Below are positions 26,970-36,250 of a DNA stretch of 64,000 nucleotides, one piece after another. A model generated the notes under the pieces. That model saw only the letters and a program-made list of their open reading frames with translations. It was not told the origin of the DNA and did no database searches. Every line of letters starts with the position of its first letter. The first letter of the stretch is position 1. Position numbers and translations under genes: made by a program. This DNA is from Stieleria neptunia (GTDB lineage: Bacteria > Planctomycetota > Planctomycetia > Pirellulales > Pirellulaceae): assembly GCF_007754155.1 (NCBI RefSeq), contig NZ_CP037423.1, positions 1,488,001 through 1,552,000 of the forward strand, read 5' to 3'.

Positions 26970-28437
26970 CCACAGTCAGCCAATCGAGGTGGAATCCAGC
27001 GACCGAGAGCCCCGATGCGCAGCGTCATGCGAGATAGCGGTTCTCCCCGGGGCTGCGGAGCGGTCCCGCCCCCGCGTCCATCCAACAACTTCGCGACGAG
27101 GTTCTAGCACGCGAAAAGCAAAGCGTGGCCTGAAGGTAAGTCCAGACCAGCTTATCCGCTGGGGAGTCTGGTCCTACTTTCTCCTCGTGATTTTCGAGGG
27201 TGCGCTTCGCAAGTGGGTGCTGCCAGGCTTGGCGACGCCGTTGCTGGTGGTACGGGATCCGATTGCTCTGGTGAGTATCTATCTCGCGGTTCGACACGGG
27301 CGACTTCCGTTGAATACGTACGTTATCTCTGCGATCACGATTGGTTGCTTAGGGTTTGTGACTGCGATCACGATCGGGCACCAGAGTGCGTTTGTGGCAG
27401 CGTTTGGTACAAGGATTTTAGTCTTGCACGTACCGATGGCGTTCGTCATCGGCCGTAACCTGTCCAGGGTGGAGGTCCTGCGAATCGGTAGGGTGATTGT
27501 CTGCCTTGCAATTCCCATGGCGGCGTTGATGGCGATGCAGTTCTTTAGCCCGCAATCGGCTTGGGTCAACCGCGGAGTAGGTGGAGACATGGGGGGGGCC
27601 GGGTTCTCTGGGGCGATGGGGTTCATGCGGCCACCAGGAACATTCTCGTTTACCAATGGACTTACGCTTTTCTTCAGTGTCGCCGGCGTGTGGATCGCCT
27701 ATTTCTGGCTGTCTCCAGGAAAGTGCAATCGCGTGACCTTGCTTCTGGCGACAGGCGGCATGATCCTTGCGATCCCGTTGTCAATCAGTCGGTCCCTGTT
27801 GTTTCACGCGATGGTAACCGGGGCGTTTGCGATCCTGGTGATAATGCGGAAGCCGATGTACTTGAAAAGAGTTCTTGGAGCTGCGCTGGCAGTCGCCGTC
27901 GCGCTTGCTGCCATTTCTTGGACAACGGCTTTTCAGACAGGACTCACCGTTTTCACCGCTCGGTTTGAAAATGCCGCGAGAAGCGAAGGCGGATTGGAGG
28001 GAACTCTCGTCGATCGGTTTTTGGGTGGCTTGGCCGGAGCAGTTTTTGGTGCCGCCGATTTGCCGCTTTTCGGCCAAGGAATCGGGTTGGGGACAAACGT
28101 GGGAGCGAAATACACAACCGGTGAAAAACGCTTCTTAATCGCTGAAGGGGAATGGGCGCGTGAAGTCGGTGAACTCGGGCCGATCCTCGGTTTACCGCTG
28201 ATTCTTTTTCGCGTTTTGATGACGGTGCATTTCTTGTGCTTAGGATATCGAAACTTGACCCGTGGCGATCCGTTGGCCTGGATCTTACTCAGCGTTGGCT
28301 TTCTGGTAATAGCTCAAGGCGGATGGGCTCAGCCTACCGCACTCGGATTTTATACGTTGATCACGGGATTGATCATCGCGGCTGTTCGCACGCCCCCCGA
28401 AGACCAGACGTTTCGCGCAGTCCAGTTCGCGTTTTAA
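26959..28437 (+). CDS. Polysaccharide polymerase candidate (Wzy / O-antigen ligase-like)
   Basis: 492 residues from the ATG at 26959, overlapping the preceding GT4 gene. A basic, disordered N-terminus of about 65 residues precedes ten or more membrane helices. The large loop after FMRPPGTFSFTNGLTLFFS and before GTNVGAKYTTGEKRFL fits the periplasmic loop of Wzy/WaaL-type enzymes, as does PLSISRSLLFHAM. Such proteins polymerise undecaprenyl-linked repeat units. Sequence conservation in this class is poor, so the call leans on topology and context. A second candidate polymerase lies at 42964. Confidence 0.72.
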   Translation: MANSHSQPIEVESSDREPRCAASCEIAVLPGAAERSRPRVHPTTSRRGSSTRKAKRGLKVSPDQLIRWGVWSYFLLVIFEGALRKWVLPGLATPLLVVRDPIALVSIYLAVRHGRLPLNTYVISAITIGCLGFVTAITIGHQSAFVAAFGTRILVLHVPMAFVIGRNLSRVEVLRIGRVIVCLAIPMAALMAMQFFSPQSAWVNRGVGGDMGGAGFSGAMGFMRPPGTFSFTNGLTLFFSVAGVWIAYFWLSPGKCNRVTLLLATGGMILAIPLSISRSLLFHAMVTGAFAILVIMRKPMYLKRVLGAALAVAVALAAISWTTAFQTGLTVFTARFENAARSEGGLEGTLVDRFLGGLAGAVFGAADLPLFGQGIGLGTNVGAKYTTGEKRFLIAEGEWAREVGELGPILGLPLILFRVLMTVHFLCLGYRNLTRGDPLAWILLSVGFLVIAQGGWAQPTALGFYTLITGLIIAAVRTPPEDQTFRAVQFAF

Positions 28438-28520
28438 CCAAGCCAAGGCCTTCCATTGCATATTGATCGTTACCAAGTTCAGAGAGCGGAAGACGGTTGT
28501 GTCGTGCTCAAGTTCAATCC

Positions 28521-29693
28521 ATGAAGATCGTTTTCTTTACTCATCCCGAACGATTGTCGTCGGCAAGCATGCCACGATTTGCTCGAATGCTTGGGCAGGG
28601 CATGTCGGCGCAAGGCCATGACGTTGAGTACTGGACTTCACCGCATTTTGCGGGAAGGTTAGCAGTTCCGCACGCCGGTGGTCGTAAGTGGCTGGGCTAT
28701 GTGGATCAGTTTATCGCCTACCCGTCGATGCTGGCCCGCCGTGTCCGGCGGGAGCCGCGCAGCACCCTCTTTGTGGTGACCGATCATGCACTTGGACCGT
28801 GGGTGCCACGGATCGCTCGGCGCCCCCACGTAATCCATTGTCACGACTTTTTGGCACAGCGTTCCGCGGTCGGAGAGCTTCCCGAGAATCCGACCAGTTG
28901 GACCGGTCAACGCTATCAGGCGTTGATTCGTCGTGGCTATCGGCGCGGTCAGAACTTCATTTCTGTCTCTCACCGGACACGCGACGATCTGCATCGGTTC
29001 CTTGGAAGGCAACCGCTTGCATCCGAAGTGGTTCACAATGGACTCAATGGAGACTTCAGAGTGCTGGCTGTTGAAGATGCCCAACGATGCCTTCGAAAGC
29101 ATTTGACGGCGGAGGATGCATCCGGTTTCTTGCTGCATGTCGGTGGAAACCAATGGTACAAGAATCGTTGCGGCGTGGTCGAGCTATATCGTGCTTGGTG
29201 CAAAATGGTCTCTAGGCCGGTTCCGCTGTGGTTGGTAGGCGCGAAACCGGCAGCGGCCCTGATCGAAGCATCCAAGCAGATCCCCAATGGGGGACGTGTT
29301 CGTTTTCTGACAGGACTGACGAATGAGGAAGTGATCGCTGCTTACAACATGGCGTCCTTGTTCTTGTTCCCGAGCCTCGAAGAGGGGTTTGGCTGGCCCA
29401 TTGCCGAGGCGATGGCCTGCGGGACGCAGGTCATTACGACAAATGCACCTCCCATGACCGAGGTCGGCGGAGACGCAGCGATCTATCACCGGCGTAGCTC
29501 AATGGACGAGAGAGAGCAGTGGGCTCGTGACGGAGCTGAGTTAATCGCGAAATGTCTAAACCAAACATCTGATCAGAAACAGCGTGGCATCGAGTCGAGC
29601 TTGATCAACGCGAAGCGATTCGACACGGGGCGTGCACTAGGCCAATACGAGGCGATCTACCGCGAAGTGTTGGCAACTTCCCGTGTTGCCTGA
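28521..29693 (+). CDS. Glycosyltransferase family 4
   Basis: 390 residues from the ATG at 28521 (MKIVFFTHPERLSSASMPRF). The C-terminal domain includes FLLHVGGNQWYKNRCGVVEL, VRFLTGLTNEEVIAAYNMAS and the donor-binding LEEGFGWPIAEAMACGTQV (E-x7-E). It resembles mannosyl/glucosyltransferases of capsule clusters. The gap of 83 bases from the polymerase is consistent with one operon. Confidence 0.92.
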   Translation: MKIVFFTHPERLSSASMPRFARMLGQGMSAQGHDVEYWTSPHFAGRLAVPHAGGRKWLGYVDQFIAYPSMLARRVRREPRSTLFVVTDHALGPWVPRIARRPHVIHCHDFLAQRSAVGELPENPTSWTGQRYQALIRRGYRRGQNFISVSHRTRDDLHRFLGRQPLASEVVHNGLNGDFRVLAVEDAQRCLRKHLTAEDASGFLLHVGGNQWYKNRCGVVELYRAWCKMVSRPVPLWLVGAKPAAALIEASKQIPNGGRVRFLTGLTNEEVIAAYNMASLFLFPSLEEGFGWPIAEAMACGTQVITTNAPPMTEVGGDAAIYHRRSSMDEREQWARDGAELIAKCLNQTSDQKQRGIESSLINAKRFDTGRALGQYEAIYREVLATSRVA

Positions 29694-29903
29694 CTTATTG
29701 GGCCCTTTACTCATTCAGCTTGGCTGATTGCTGATGCAAGGTGCTCGAATTTATACAAGGTGTGAGTCAATCAGTTTTAATCTTCGGCGAGGGGCAACGG
29801 CCGACATGTCCTCCAACCGCTTTCTGTTGTCAATGATGCTCGCAATGAAAAACTGCGTTGGTCTGTGAGCTGACATGTTTACCGGGAAAGATTTGAATCA
29901 ATC

Positions 29904-31337
29904 GTGAATATTCTACGCGTGATTCCAAGCATGGATCCAAAAATGGGCGGGCCGTGTCAGGGCATTCGAAATTCCATTCCGGAATTGGCTGCGTTAGGGT
30001 GCAATAATGAGATTGTGTGCCTTGATGACCCTGCCGCCGATTACCTCACCGATGAGCTGTTGACAATTCACGCATTGGGGCAGGGGACTGGCCCGTGGGG
30101 ACGACACCCTGACCTCAAGCCGTGGCTCGCCGAACATCTGCCGCGATTTGATATAGTAATCATACACGGGCTTTGGCAGTACCACAGCTACGCAGTAACG
30201 ACCGTCATGCAGCGACTTCGCAAACGCCTTGCTGCAGGCACCTCCGCGACTCTGGCAAAGCGAAAAAAGACTGAGTCCCATTCTTGTTCTCGTTTGCCTC
30301 GTGTTTTTGTGATGCCGCACGGTATGCTCGATCCGTGGTTTCAAAAGGATCCGTCGCGTAGGCTAAAGGCTTACCGGAATTGGGCATATTGGAAACTGAT
30401 CGAACGGCAGACGATTGAAATGGCTGACGGAATGCTATTTACCTGCCAAAAAGAGCTGGAGCTTGCCAGAAAGCCTTTTCGACCCTATCGGCCTCGACGC
30501 GAATTAAACGTGGGATATGGAGTGGCCCCACCGCCGACTGAAACACCGGCGATGCGCAATGCTTTCTTGGCAACTTGCCCAGAACTTATCAATCCACTTA
30601 CGGCTACCATGAATCGTATGGCAGCTGGACCGTCGGAATGTCAAACTATCAGTCAAAGATGGAAGGGAGGTTCGCACGTGTCAGCTGTCGTTTCAGGCGG
30701 TGCCGCTCCGGTAAATTCCGGTGCAATTGAGCTGAAGGGAACTGAACTTGAGATCAAACCATACCTGTTGTTCTTGAGCCGGATTCACCCTAAAAAAGGC
30801 ATCGACTTGCTGATCAATGGCTATGTGGATGTCGCTTTGGCGCAACATACCGTTAGGGCGAGTATGCCCGATCTAGTGATCGCGGGCCCGACGGATTCTA
30901 CGTATGCTTCCTCCATGCAGTTGCTGGCGAGCCGCCGAGCAGAAGAGGCGCGTCAGCGGGGGGCTTCCTGTGCAATACACTTCTCAGGGATGCTTACCGG
31001 CGATGCCAAATGGGGCGCCTTTTACGGCTGTGAAGCATTTGTCCTTCCTAGTCATCAAGAGAATTTTGGGATCGCGGTCGTCGAGGCACTCGCATGCCGT
31101 AAGGCGGTGTTGATCTCCGATCAAGTCAATATCTGCGATGAGATATCAGCGGCTGGAGCAGGAATCGTGCGACCGACTACGGCAACGGGTGTCTCAGAGG
31201 TACTTTCACTTTGGTTAGGTATGTCGGATGAATCGCGACGGCGGATCACGGACCAGACAACCGCGTGTTACCAAACTCATTACCAGCCCCGCCAAGCTGC
31301 TTCTCAAATGCTGAGCGCTCTTGAAGGGCGAACGTAG
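29904..31337 (+). CDS. Glycosyltransferase family 4, with a central insertion
   Basis: 477 residues from a GTG at 29904 (MNILRVIPSMDPKMGGPCQG). The first domain has FDIVIIHGLWQYHSYAV and FVMPHGMLDPWF. The second has YLLFLSRIHPKKGIDLLING and SHQENFGIAVVEALACRKAV. Between them, at about residues 205-275, lies a low-complexity stretch (NRMAAGPSECQTISQRWKGG, then VVSGGAAPVNSG) absent from typical members; the enzyme is correspondingly longer. The stop lies inside the first of three 11-bp tandem repeats, just upstream of the IS element. Confidence 0.9.
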   Translation: MNILRVIPSMDPKMGGPCQGIRNSIPELAALGCNNEIVCLDDPAADYLTDELLTIHALGQGTGPWGRHPDLKPWLAEHLPRFDIVIIHGLWQYHSYAVTTVMQRLRKRLAAGTSATLAKRKKTESHSCSRLPRVFVMPHGMLDPWFQKDPSRRLKAYRNWAYWKLIERQTIEMADGMLFTCQKELELARKPFRPYRPRRELNVGYGVAPPPTETPAMRNAFLATCPELINPLTATMNRMAAGPSECQTISQRWKGGSHVSAVVSGGAAPVNSGAIELKGTELEIKPYLLFLSRIHPKKGIDLLINGYVDVALAQHTVRASMPDLVIAGPTDSTYASSMQLLASRRAEEARQRGASCAIHFSGMLTGDAKWGAFYGCEAFVLPSHQENFGIAVVEALACRKAVLISDQVNICDEISAAGAGIVRPTTATGVSEVLSLWLGMSDESRRRITDQTTACYQTHYQPRQAASQMLSALEGRT

Positions 31338-31358
31338 GGCGAACGTAGGGCGAACGTA
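31326..31358. repeat. Three tandem 11-bp repeats at a gene end
   Basis: GGGCGAACGTA is repeated three times without change (31326-31336, 31337-31347, 31348-31358). The stop codon of the upstream glycosyltransferase is formed at the junction of units 1 and 2. Confidence 0.9.
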
Positions 31359-31441
31359 TGTGCAGACTCGATTGCGTGATCGCATTTTCTATCGGGAACC
31401 AGACCAAGCACGATGCAAATTTTGCATTTCCGCGCCGCTAA

Positions 31442-32767
31442 GGACCGCCGGAACAATTAGTGTCGGTTAATTGGCGAGAATCGATAGTTCCATCTCGGTA
31501 TTTGTTCGTCAAAAACTGTACGCAGAGCTGCTTTCATTGTTGCGGTCGCGTTCTCACCCGTCTCGTACAACCCTCGCAAGACGTTGACCGTAGTGCGAAG
31601 GCCGGTCCGAGTCGATGTGTTCCGCATCAACTTGACAACTGTTTCCAACTTATCGAAAAGCATCCCGGAGCAAGCACGTCCAAGATGCGGAAAAAAACGG
31701 CGTTCAATCGGATTGTATTTTGAACAGTAGCTTGGATAGTGGGCTACCCGAATTTCGATGCCGATCGTGTCGACCAACTTTTGAAGGTAGTGCTTGAAGA
31801 TGTATTTTGAAGCTGAGTTGCTACCGCCGCAATCGCACAATAGCAAAATGGAATTGGTATCCGGATAACAACGTTTCCCTATCCGGTTCCAGTACCATTT
31901 GAGGCTATCGGTCGCGAAGCGACTCGTCTCGTGAGAGAGTCCAATGTTGACGTGCCCAGCATTTCGTCCGATGTCGTAGATTCCGTGAGGAATCACAACG
32001 CCATCAGCCCAACTCGGAAAGTCGTGGTCGAACGCTTCAATGGGCTCTGTGGTGCGAATGCGACCGGCCCGGTAAAGACGGCCCAGGAATTCTTTGCTTT
32101 TTGTGTCGATCGAAAAGACCGGATTGCCGGCAGCCTGATAGCTCTCCACATGTCCTGCGATGAGATCAAACTGCTGCTCGCGATCCGCTGACAAGCCACC
32201 GGAAATAGTTTTGATCATTTTTCGAAAACCGATCTTCAAGCTATTCAGCCAAGCGGAGACCGTCTTGTCGCTCACAGGGGTGCCGGCCTCGGCCGCCTTC
32301 TCAGCCATTTCAGTGGAGGCCAGGTTTGTGTAAACCACGTCGGGCTCATCAGGATCGCCTCCAACACGAACGCTCAATAGTTCGTTCAGATTGTCTTCGA
32401 GGTCGGGATCGGTTTCGATCTTTTTTTTCGTCCAGCACCTGGCCGCCGTATCCTACCTTTCGCCGGATCATTGGAGAGTTGATCGAGCTCAGCGATACCT
32501 CGTTCGATGGTGCGAGTCGAGCAGCCCAGTAATTGACTGATGTACGGTACACCTCCTCGCCCGAGACGCTGTGCCTCGACAGCCGCGAACCGACGGCGAT
32601 CCTTTTCGGACAAGGTTGAATAAAAATCGACTGCTCGCTTGGCAGCCAGATCGTCAAGCTGATTTTCGAATACAAACGCCATCCTTGGCACCCTCGCTGG
32701 TGGATTGAGACGCGGAAAGTCTACCCCATCCAGCGAAAACCCGCGACACTAATTGTTCCGGCGGTCC
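31442..32767 (-). mobile_element. Complete ISAzo13-family insertion sequence (1,326 bp)
   Basis: Perfect 24-bp terminal inverted repeats lie at 31442-31465 and 32744-32767, starting GGACCGCCGGAACAATTAGT. They are flanked by a 3-bp target duplication TAA (31439-31441 and 32768-32770). One transposase gene lies on the minus strand in two overlapping frames. All parts look intact, which suggests recent insertion. The element separates a glycosyltransferase from an acetyltransferase whose ATG lies 13 bases beyond its right end. Confidence 0.93.
31457..32691 (-). CDS. ISAzo13 family transposase, probably made by frameshifting
   Basis: About 410 residues in two frames. Frame 1 (32691 down to the run at 32421-32428) encodes the helix-turn-helix part with GRGGVPYISQLLGCSTRTIE and ends at RRPGAGRKK. 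Frame 2 (open well upstream of 32377, ending 31457) encodes the DDE domain of the 'Rhodopirellula transposase' family: NPVFSIDTKSKEFLG, VNIGLSHETSRFATDSLKWYW (part), ILLLCDCGGSNSA and YCSKYNPIERRFFPHL. The frames join by a -1 shift at eight A residues (CGA AAA AAA AGA). After the shift the reading continues KIETDPDLEDNLNELLSVRV into frame 2 with no gap. Because all other features are intact, I read this as programmed slippage, not decay. Confidence 0.88.
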
Positions 32768-32780
32768 TAACTCTAATCGA

Positions 32781-33332
32781 ATGAACGCAGTCAATCTTCA
32801 ATCCTTCGATCCTTCACGCGGGGTCGACCGGGGAGCCTCCAGACTCAAAGAGTCTCTTTGGTACCTAACAAAGTGCCTCTTTTTTCTGTCAAGCATACCG
32901 TGGCCCAACCAATTGCAACTTTTCATCCTCCGTTCTTTTGGAGCCAAAGTCGGACGCGGAATTAACATTAAGCCCCGGGTGAACATTCATTTCCCGTGGA
33001 AACTGACGTTGGGAAATGATTGTTGGCTGGGCGAAGAATTATTTATTCTCAATTTTGAGCCGGTTGTGATAGGTGATGATTGCTGTTTGTCGCAGCGTGT
33101 CTTCCTCTGTTGCGGAAATCACAACTTTCGAGATTCTACATTTACGTTTCGTAATGAGCCGATCGAACTCAAACGTGGCGTATGGATCGGCGCGCAGAGT
33201 TTTGTTGGACCAGGCGTTACCGTTGATGCTGAAACCGTGGTAACTGCGGGCAGTGTTGTTACAATGAGCTTGCCGGCAAATCAAATTTGCCGGGGTAATC
33301 CTGCCGTCGCCGTTGGGTTGCGTTGGAAGTAG
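32781..33332 (+). CDS. WcaF-like polysaccharide O-acetyltransferase
   Basis: 183 residues. The N-terminus (ESLWYLTKCLFFLSSIPWPN, LQLFILRSFGAKVGRGINIK) and the following hexapeptide-repeat beta helix (KLTLGNDCWLGEELFILNFE, VVIGDDCCLSQRVFLCCGNH) match the colanic-acid acetyltransferase WcaF family. The active-site His is in CGNHNF, followed by WIGAQSFVGPGVTV and TAGSVVT. It would acetylate a sugar of the repeat unit. Its ATG is 13 bases from the IS right end, so its original promoter or upstream operon link has been displaced and it may now depend on the IS. Confidence 0.93.
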   Translation: MNAVNLQSFDPSRGVDRGASRLKESLWYLTKCLFFLSSIPWPNQLQLFILRSFGAKVGRGINIKPRVNIHFPWKLTLGNDCWLGEELFILNFEPVVIGDDCCLSQRVFLCCGNHNFRDSTFTFRNEPIELKRGVWIGAQSFVGPGVTVDAETVVTAGSVVTMSLPANQICRGNPAVAVGLRWK

Positions 33333-34208
33333 CAAACCTGGAAAACACGTAGTGCCGGTTAAGATACCAGGTGCCGCACGGGGCAAGGCAGTCGTTCGCG
33401 GGAAATCGTCGACACTCTCCGCGCCTAATTTTCTGAGCAAGAGCTTCTCAACGATCGGTGCGGTTTTGGTCTTTACGATTCTAGAATATTTCACGCCTCA
33501 ACGGCCTGAGGTAAGACTTCTGAGCTTGAAAAAAGGGGCGGCATTTAGGTGCCGACAGCATTGGGACCGCAAACGGGAGGCAACATCACAACGATCGCGC
33601 CAAAATCTTGTTTCAGTATTCGTTGAAGCCTTGCTTTAGTGAACTCCTCTGTCGACCTTCCCAATTCCTAAAGCACTCCGCGAACTGACCGGGCAGTAGA
33701 AGGGAGCAAAAGTACCTGCCAAGCGGAGACTTGCACGACTCGTGCCGACCGGCAATCAAGGGACGTTCGCTACTGCATTTCAAATCGACCGGCACGAGTA
33801 CGTTAATTCTCAACGAGTGCTCGTCGCCATTTGTTTTTAGGGGGTAGGGGCATCCACTGGGTTCTCTATGTCGTGTTTCATGAGGACTCCAACCGACTCC
33901 GAACCAAAAACGCGACATCGAACTTGAGCTCCGCTCGCCGGTTTGTGACGACGCTCCTCAAGCGCAACAAGAGTCTCAAACGGATGCGGAAAATCGCTGG
34001 CTGGAACACTCAAATCCTTGAAAAACTCGTGTTTGAAGCTTAGGTTTGGTGCGATCGTCGTGTCGGCATTGGTTAGCCCAGCATAGTTGCCTAGCAATTC
34101 AGGGCTGCAAGCGGGGAGGAAGGTTGTGGCGTATAAACGCAGTCAGCACTCGCGTTGAGAAGCGAGTGGCTTTACGCGTGAAGCCGATTATGGGGCATTG
34201 ATGTCGCT
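33333..34208. other. Long intergenic region in the island, no gene recognised
   Basis: 876 bases. Reverse-strand frames at 33613-33918 and 33837-34097 are the longest, but neither shows known motifs, and their amino-acid composition is not distinctive. It may hold remnants of a deleted gene. Confidence 0.45.
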
Positions 34209-34880
34209 GTGGCTAAGGAAATGAATCAAGTATTAGTTGGGCAATCAATGAAAGTGCTTCAGAAAGCGTGTTTCCGCGTTGGCGAGAGATTTAGGTCACT
34301 TGTCGCATCGCCAATACGCACGGCTAGCTTCGTTATCCGAGGGCTCTCAATAGGAAAGACAAAGTTGCCCCCACTTTCGATGACATGGCCACATAAGGTG
34401 AAGATTGGAGACAGCTGCATTATCGAACCGGGGGTCTTGTTTAAGCATGATGGGATTTGGAGTGAGGGCAAATCAATCATTATCGGAGACAGAGTGTTCC
34501 TGGGCCGATTTGTCGAATTCAATATTAGGGAATCAATATCGATTGGAGATGATGCGCTAATTGCATCGGGGTGCAAATTCATTGATCACGATCACGGATA
34601 TTCCGATACAGTCAAACCGATGAACATTCAGGAAGGCAGGGAAGCCGCCATCGTCATCGAGGAAAATGTCTGGTTAGGTGTGAACGTTACTGTACTTAAG
34701 GGCGTTACCATCGAATGTGGAGCCATTGTTGCCGCGGGAGCTGTGGTCACAAAATCAATTCCACGACTCGAGATCTGGGGGGGGGTTCCTGCCTGCAAAC
34801 TGGGGGAACGTCGTGAAAGCACAGAACGGTTTGAGCAGGTGAATGGTCGCAGCAACCTGCTGGGAGTGCTTAGCCAGTGA
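34209..34880 (+). CDS. Hexapeptide-repeat acyltransferase
   Basis: 223 residues from a GTG at 34209 (an ATG at 34221 would remove four). After an N-terminal helix, the left-handed beta helix runs from about 65: VKIGDSCIIEPGVLFKHDG, IIIGDRVFLGRFVEFNI, ISIGDDALIASGCKFIDHDH (the His of the active site), VWLGVNVTVLKGVTIECGAI and AAGAVVTKSIP. It is a WcaB/maltose-acetyltransferase-like enzyme, third of its fold in the locus. The gene is AT-richer than the window flanks. Confidence 0.88.
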   Translation: MAKEMNQVLVGQSMKVLQKACFRVGERFRSLVASPIRTASFVIRGLSIGKTKLPPLSMTWPHKVKIGDSCIIEPGVLFKHDGIWSEGKSIIIGDRVFLGRFVEFNIRESISIGDDALIASGCKFIDHDHGYSDTVKPMNIQEGREAAIVIEENVWLGVNVTVLKGVTIECGAIVAAGAVVTKSIPRLEIWGGVPACKLGERRESTERFEQVNGRSNLLGVLSQ

Positions 34881-35284
34881 CGGCCCGCACTTGGCGTCCC
34901 AATGAATCTCGCCGGGCGATTTGGATTGGTCAAATTGGCATTGTGGAGACGGAATCCCACCCCCGCAAGTTGCGGGTATCAAATGCACATGAATATGCAT
35001 GGATGGAAAAGTTGATTGAGGGAAATTTGCTGTGGCGAACCGCATGACTTTCTCTGGAGGCAGCGTCCTCCTGAGGATGAGCGCATTTTTCGTGCTTTAC
35101 GTAATAATTGGAGAGCGTTGCGTGGTCAGCGTTGCGTGCGGCGAGACGAAGAGCATTCCTGCCAATGTATTTGTCGCAGTTGATGTCGCAAACAAAAATC
35201 CCTCGCTCCTGTGTCCCCAACGCGTCTCTGCAAGAAAATCGCGTAATATCATTAGGACAACTCAAACTGATCCATAAGAACCTC
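34881..35284. other. Intergenic region, no gene seen
   Basis: About 400 bases before the frameshifted glycosyltransferase. Frames here run through from the glycosyltransferase N-terminal frame but carry no motif before the ATG at 35285. Confidence 0.45.
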
Positions 35285-36171
35285 ATGCCACTCGACTTGA
35301 CAATCGTTATTCCGACTCGGAATGAGGCGTCGAGCCTTCCCCAATGTCTCGACGCGATCGGCGTCAAATTTGCCAAGTCGACCTTTTCTTGGATTCAAAC
35401 AATTCCGATAGCACCTGTCAAATCGCATCGGGTCCCGGCGCGGTCGTCGAACAGTTTGACTGGAATGGGCGATTTCCAAAGAAACGCAACTGGTACCTGC
35501 GCAATCGAGCTCCGGAGACTCAGTGGGTGCTGTTCTTGGATGCCGATGAAATCTTCAAGCGAGAGCTTGCCAAGACGCTGCCGGAATCAAAGGCATCCGG
35601 GTATTGGATGAACTACTCCATCTACTTCATGGGGCGGGAACTGAAATATGGGGATCCGCTAAAGAAGCTGGCGCTGTTTCGAGTCGGGGCCGGCGAGTAT
35701 GAGCGGATTGATGAATCGCGATGGAGTCACCTGGACATGGAGATTCATGAGCATCCGATCATTGAGGGTGAAGTGGGGAAGATCGAGAGCAAAATCGATC
35801 ACCGCGACTTTCGCGATGTGTCCCACTACATCGCCAAGCACAACGAGTACTCGTCGTGGGAACCACGTCGGTTCTTGCAGATGCAGTCGCTCGGCGAGAC
35901 GACGATGCCGCTGACGCTCAAGCAGAAAATCAAGTATCGGTTGATCGAGTCTCCGTTTGCGGGCATCGTCTATTTCTTGGACGCCTATTTCATGATGGGC
36001 GGCTTCTTGGATGGGAAACGGGGACTCGCGTTTGCCCTGTTGAAAATGGGCTACTTCACGCAGGTGTATTGCAAGATTCAAGAACTTCGAGCGGAAACAC
36101 GAGAATCGACCCAGACCGAGGTGGCACATTCGTTGCTCGCTGCTGCGGTGGCGCATGAGCCGCAGGGGTGA
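35285..36171 (+). pseudogene. Frameshifted glycosyltransferase family 2
   Basis: The N-terminal part (35285 on) reads MPLDLTIVIPTRNEASSLPQ, a perfect GT2 first strand, but its frame stops at 35611 after losing similarity near 35375. A different frame, offset as if one base had been lost, picks up with VDLFLDSNNSDSTCQIA and continues to the stop at 36171 with all later GT2 features: DWNGRFPKKRNWYLRN, WVLFLDADEIF (DxD) and a C-terminal amphipathic region. Joined near 35370-35385 the protein would be about 295 residues, a normal length. The break is either a real one-base deletion or a sequencing error; both halves are otherwise well conserved, so any loss is recent. Confidence 0.85.
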
Positions 36172-36176
36172 TTGAT

Positions 36177-36250
36177 GGGGGCAAAACGATGGGGGCAAAA
36201 CGATGGGGGCAAAACGATGGGGGCAAAACGATGGGGGCAAAACGATGGGG
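36177..36250. repeat. 14-bp tandem repeat array with G5 runs
   Basis: GGGGGCAAAACGAT is repeated with an exact 14-bp period; G runs start at 36177, 36191, 36205, 36219, 36233 and 36247. The array starts six bases after the stop of the frameshifted glycosyltransferase. Relatives are at 61439-61530, 45655-45695, 37406-37430, 37484-37507 and 615-628. Spaced G5 runs give G-quadruplex potential with 9-base loops. Confidence 0.9.

Noticed and set aside
33837..34097. 86-residue frame on the - strand
   Set aside because: No motif and no ribosome-binding site; nothing to support it as a gene or a named remnant.
36177..36250. CRISPR array
   Set aside because: Period of 14 bases with no unique spacers and no cas genes; it is a simple tandem repeat.
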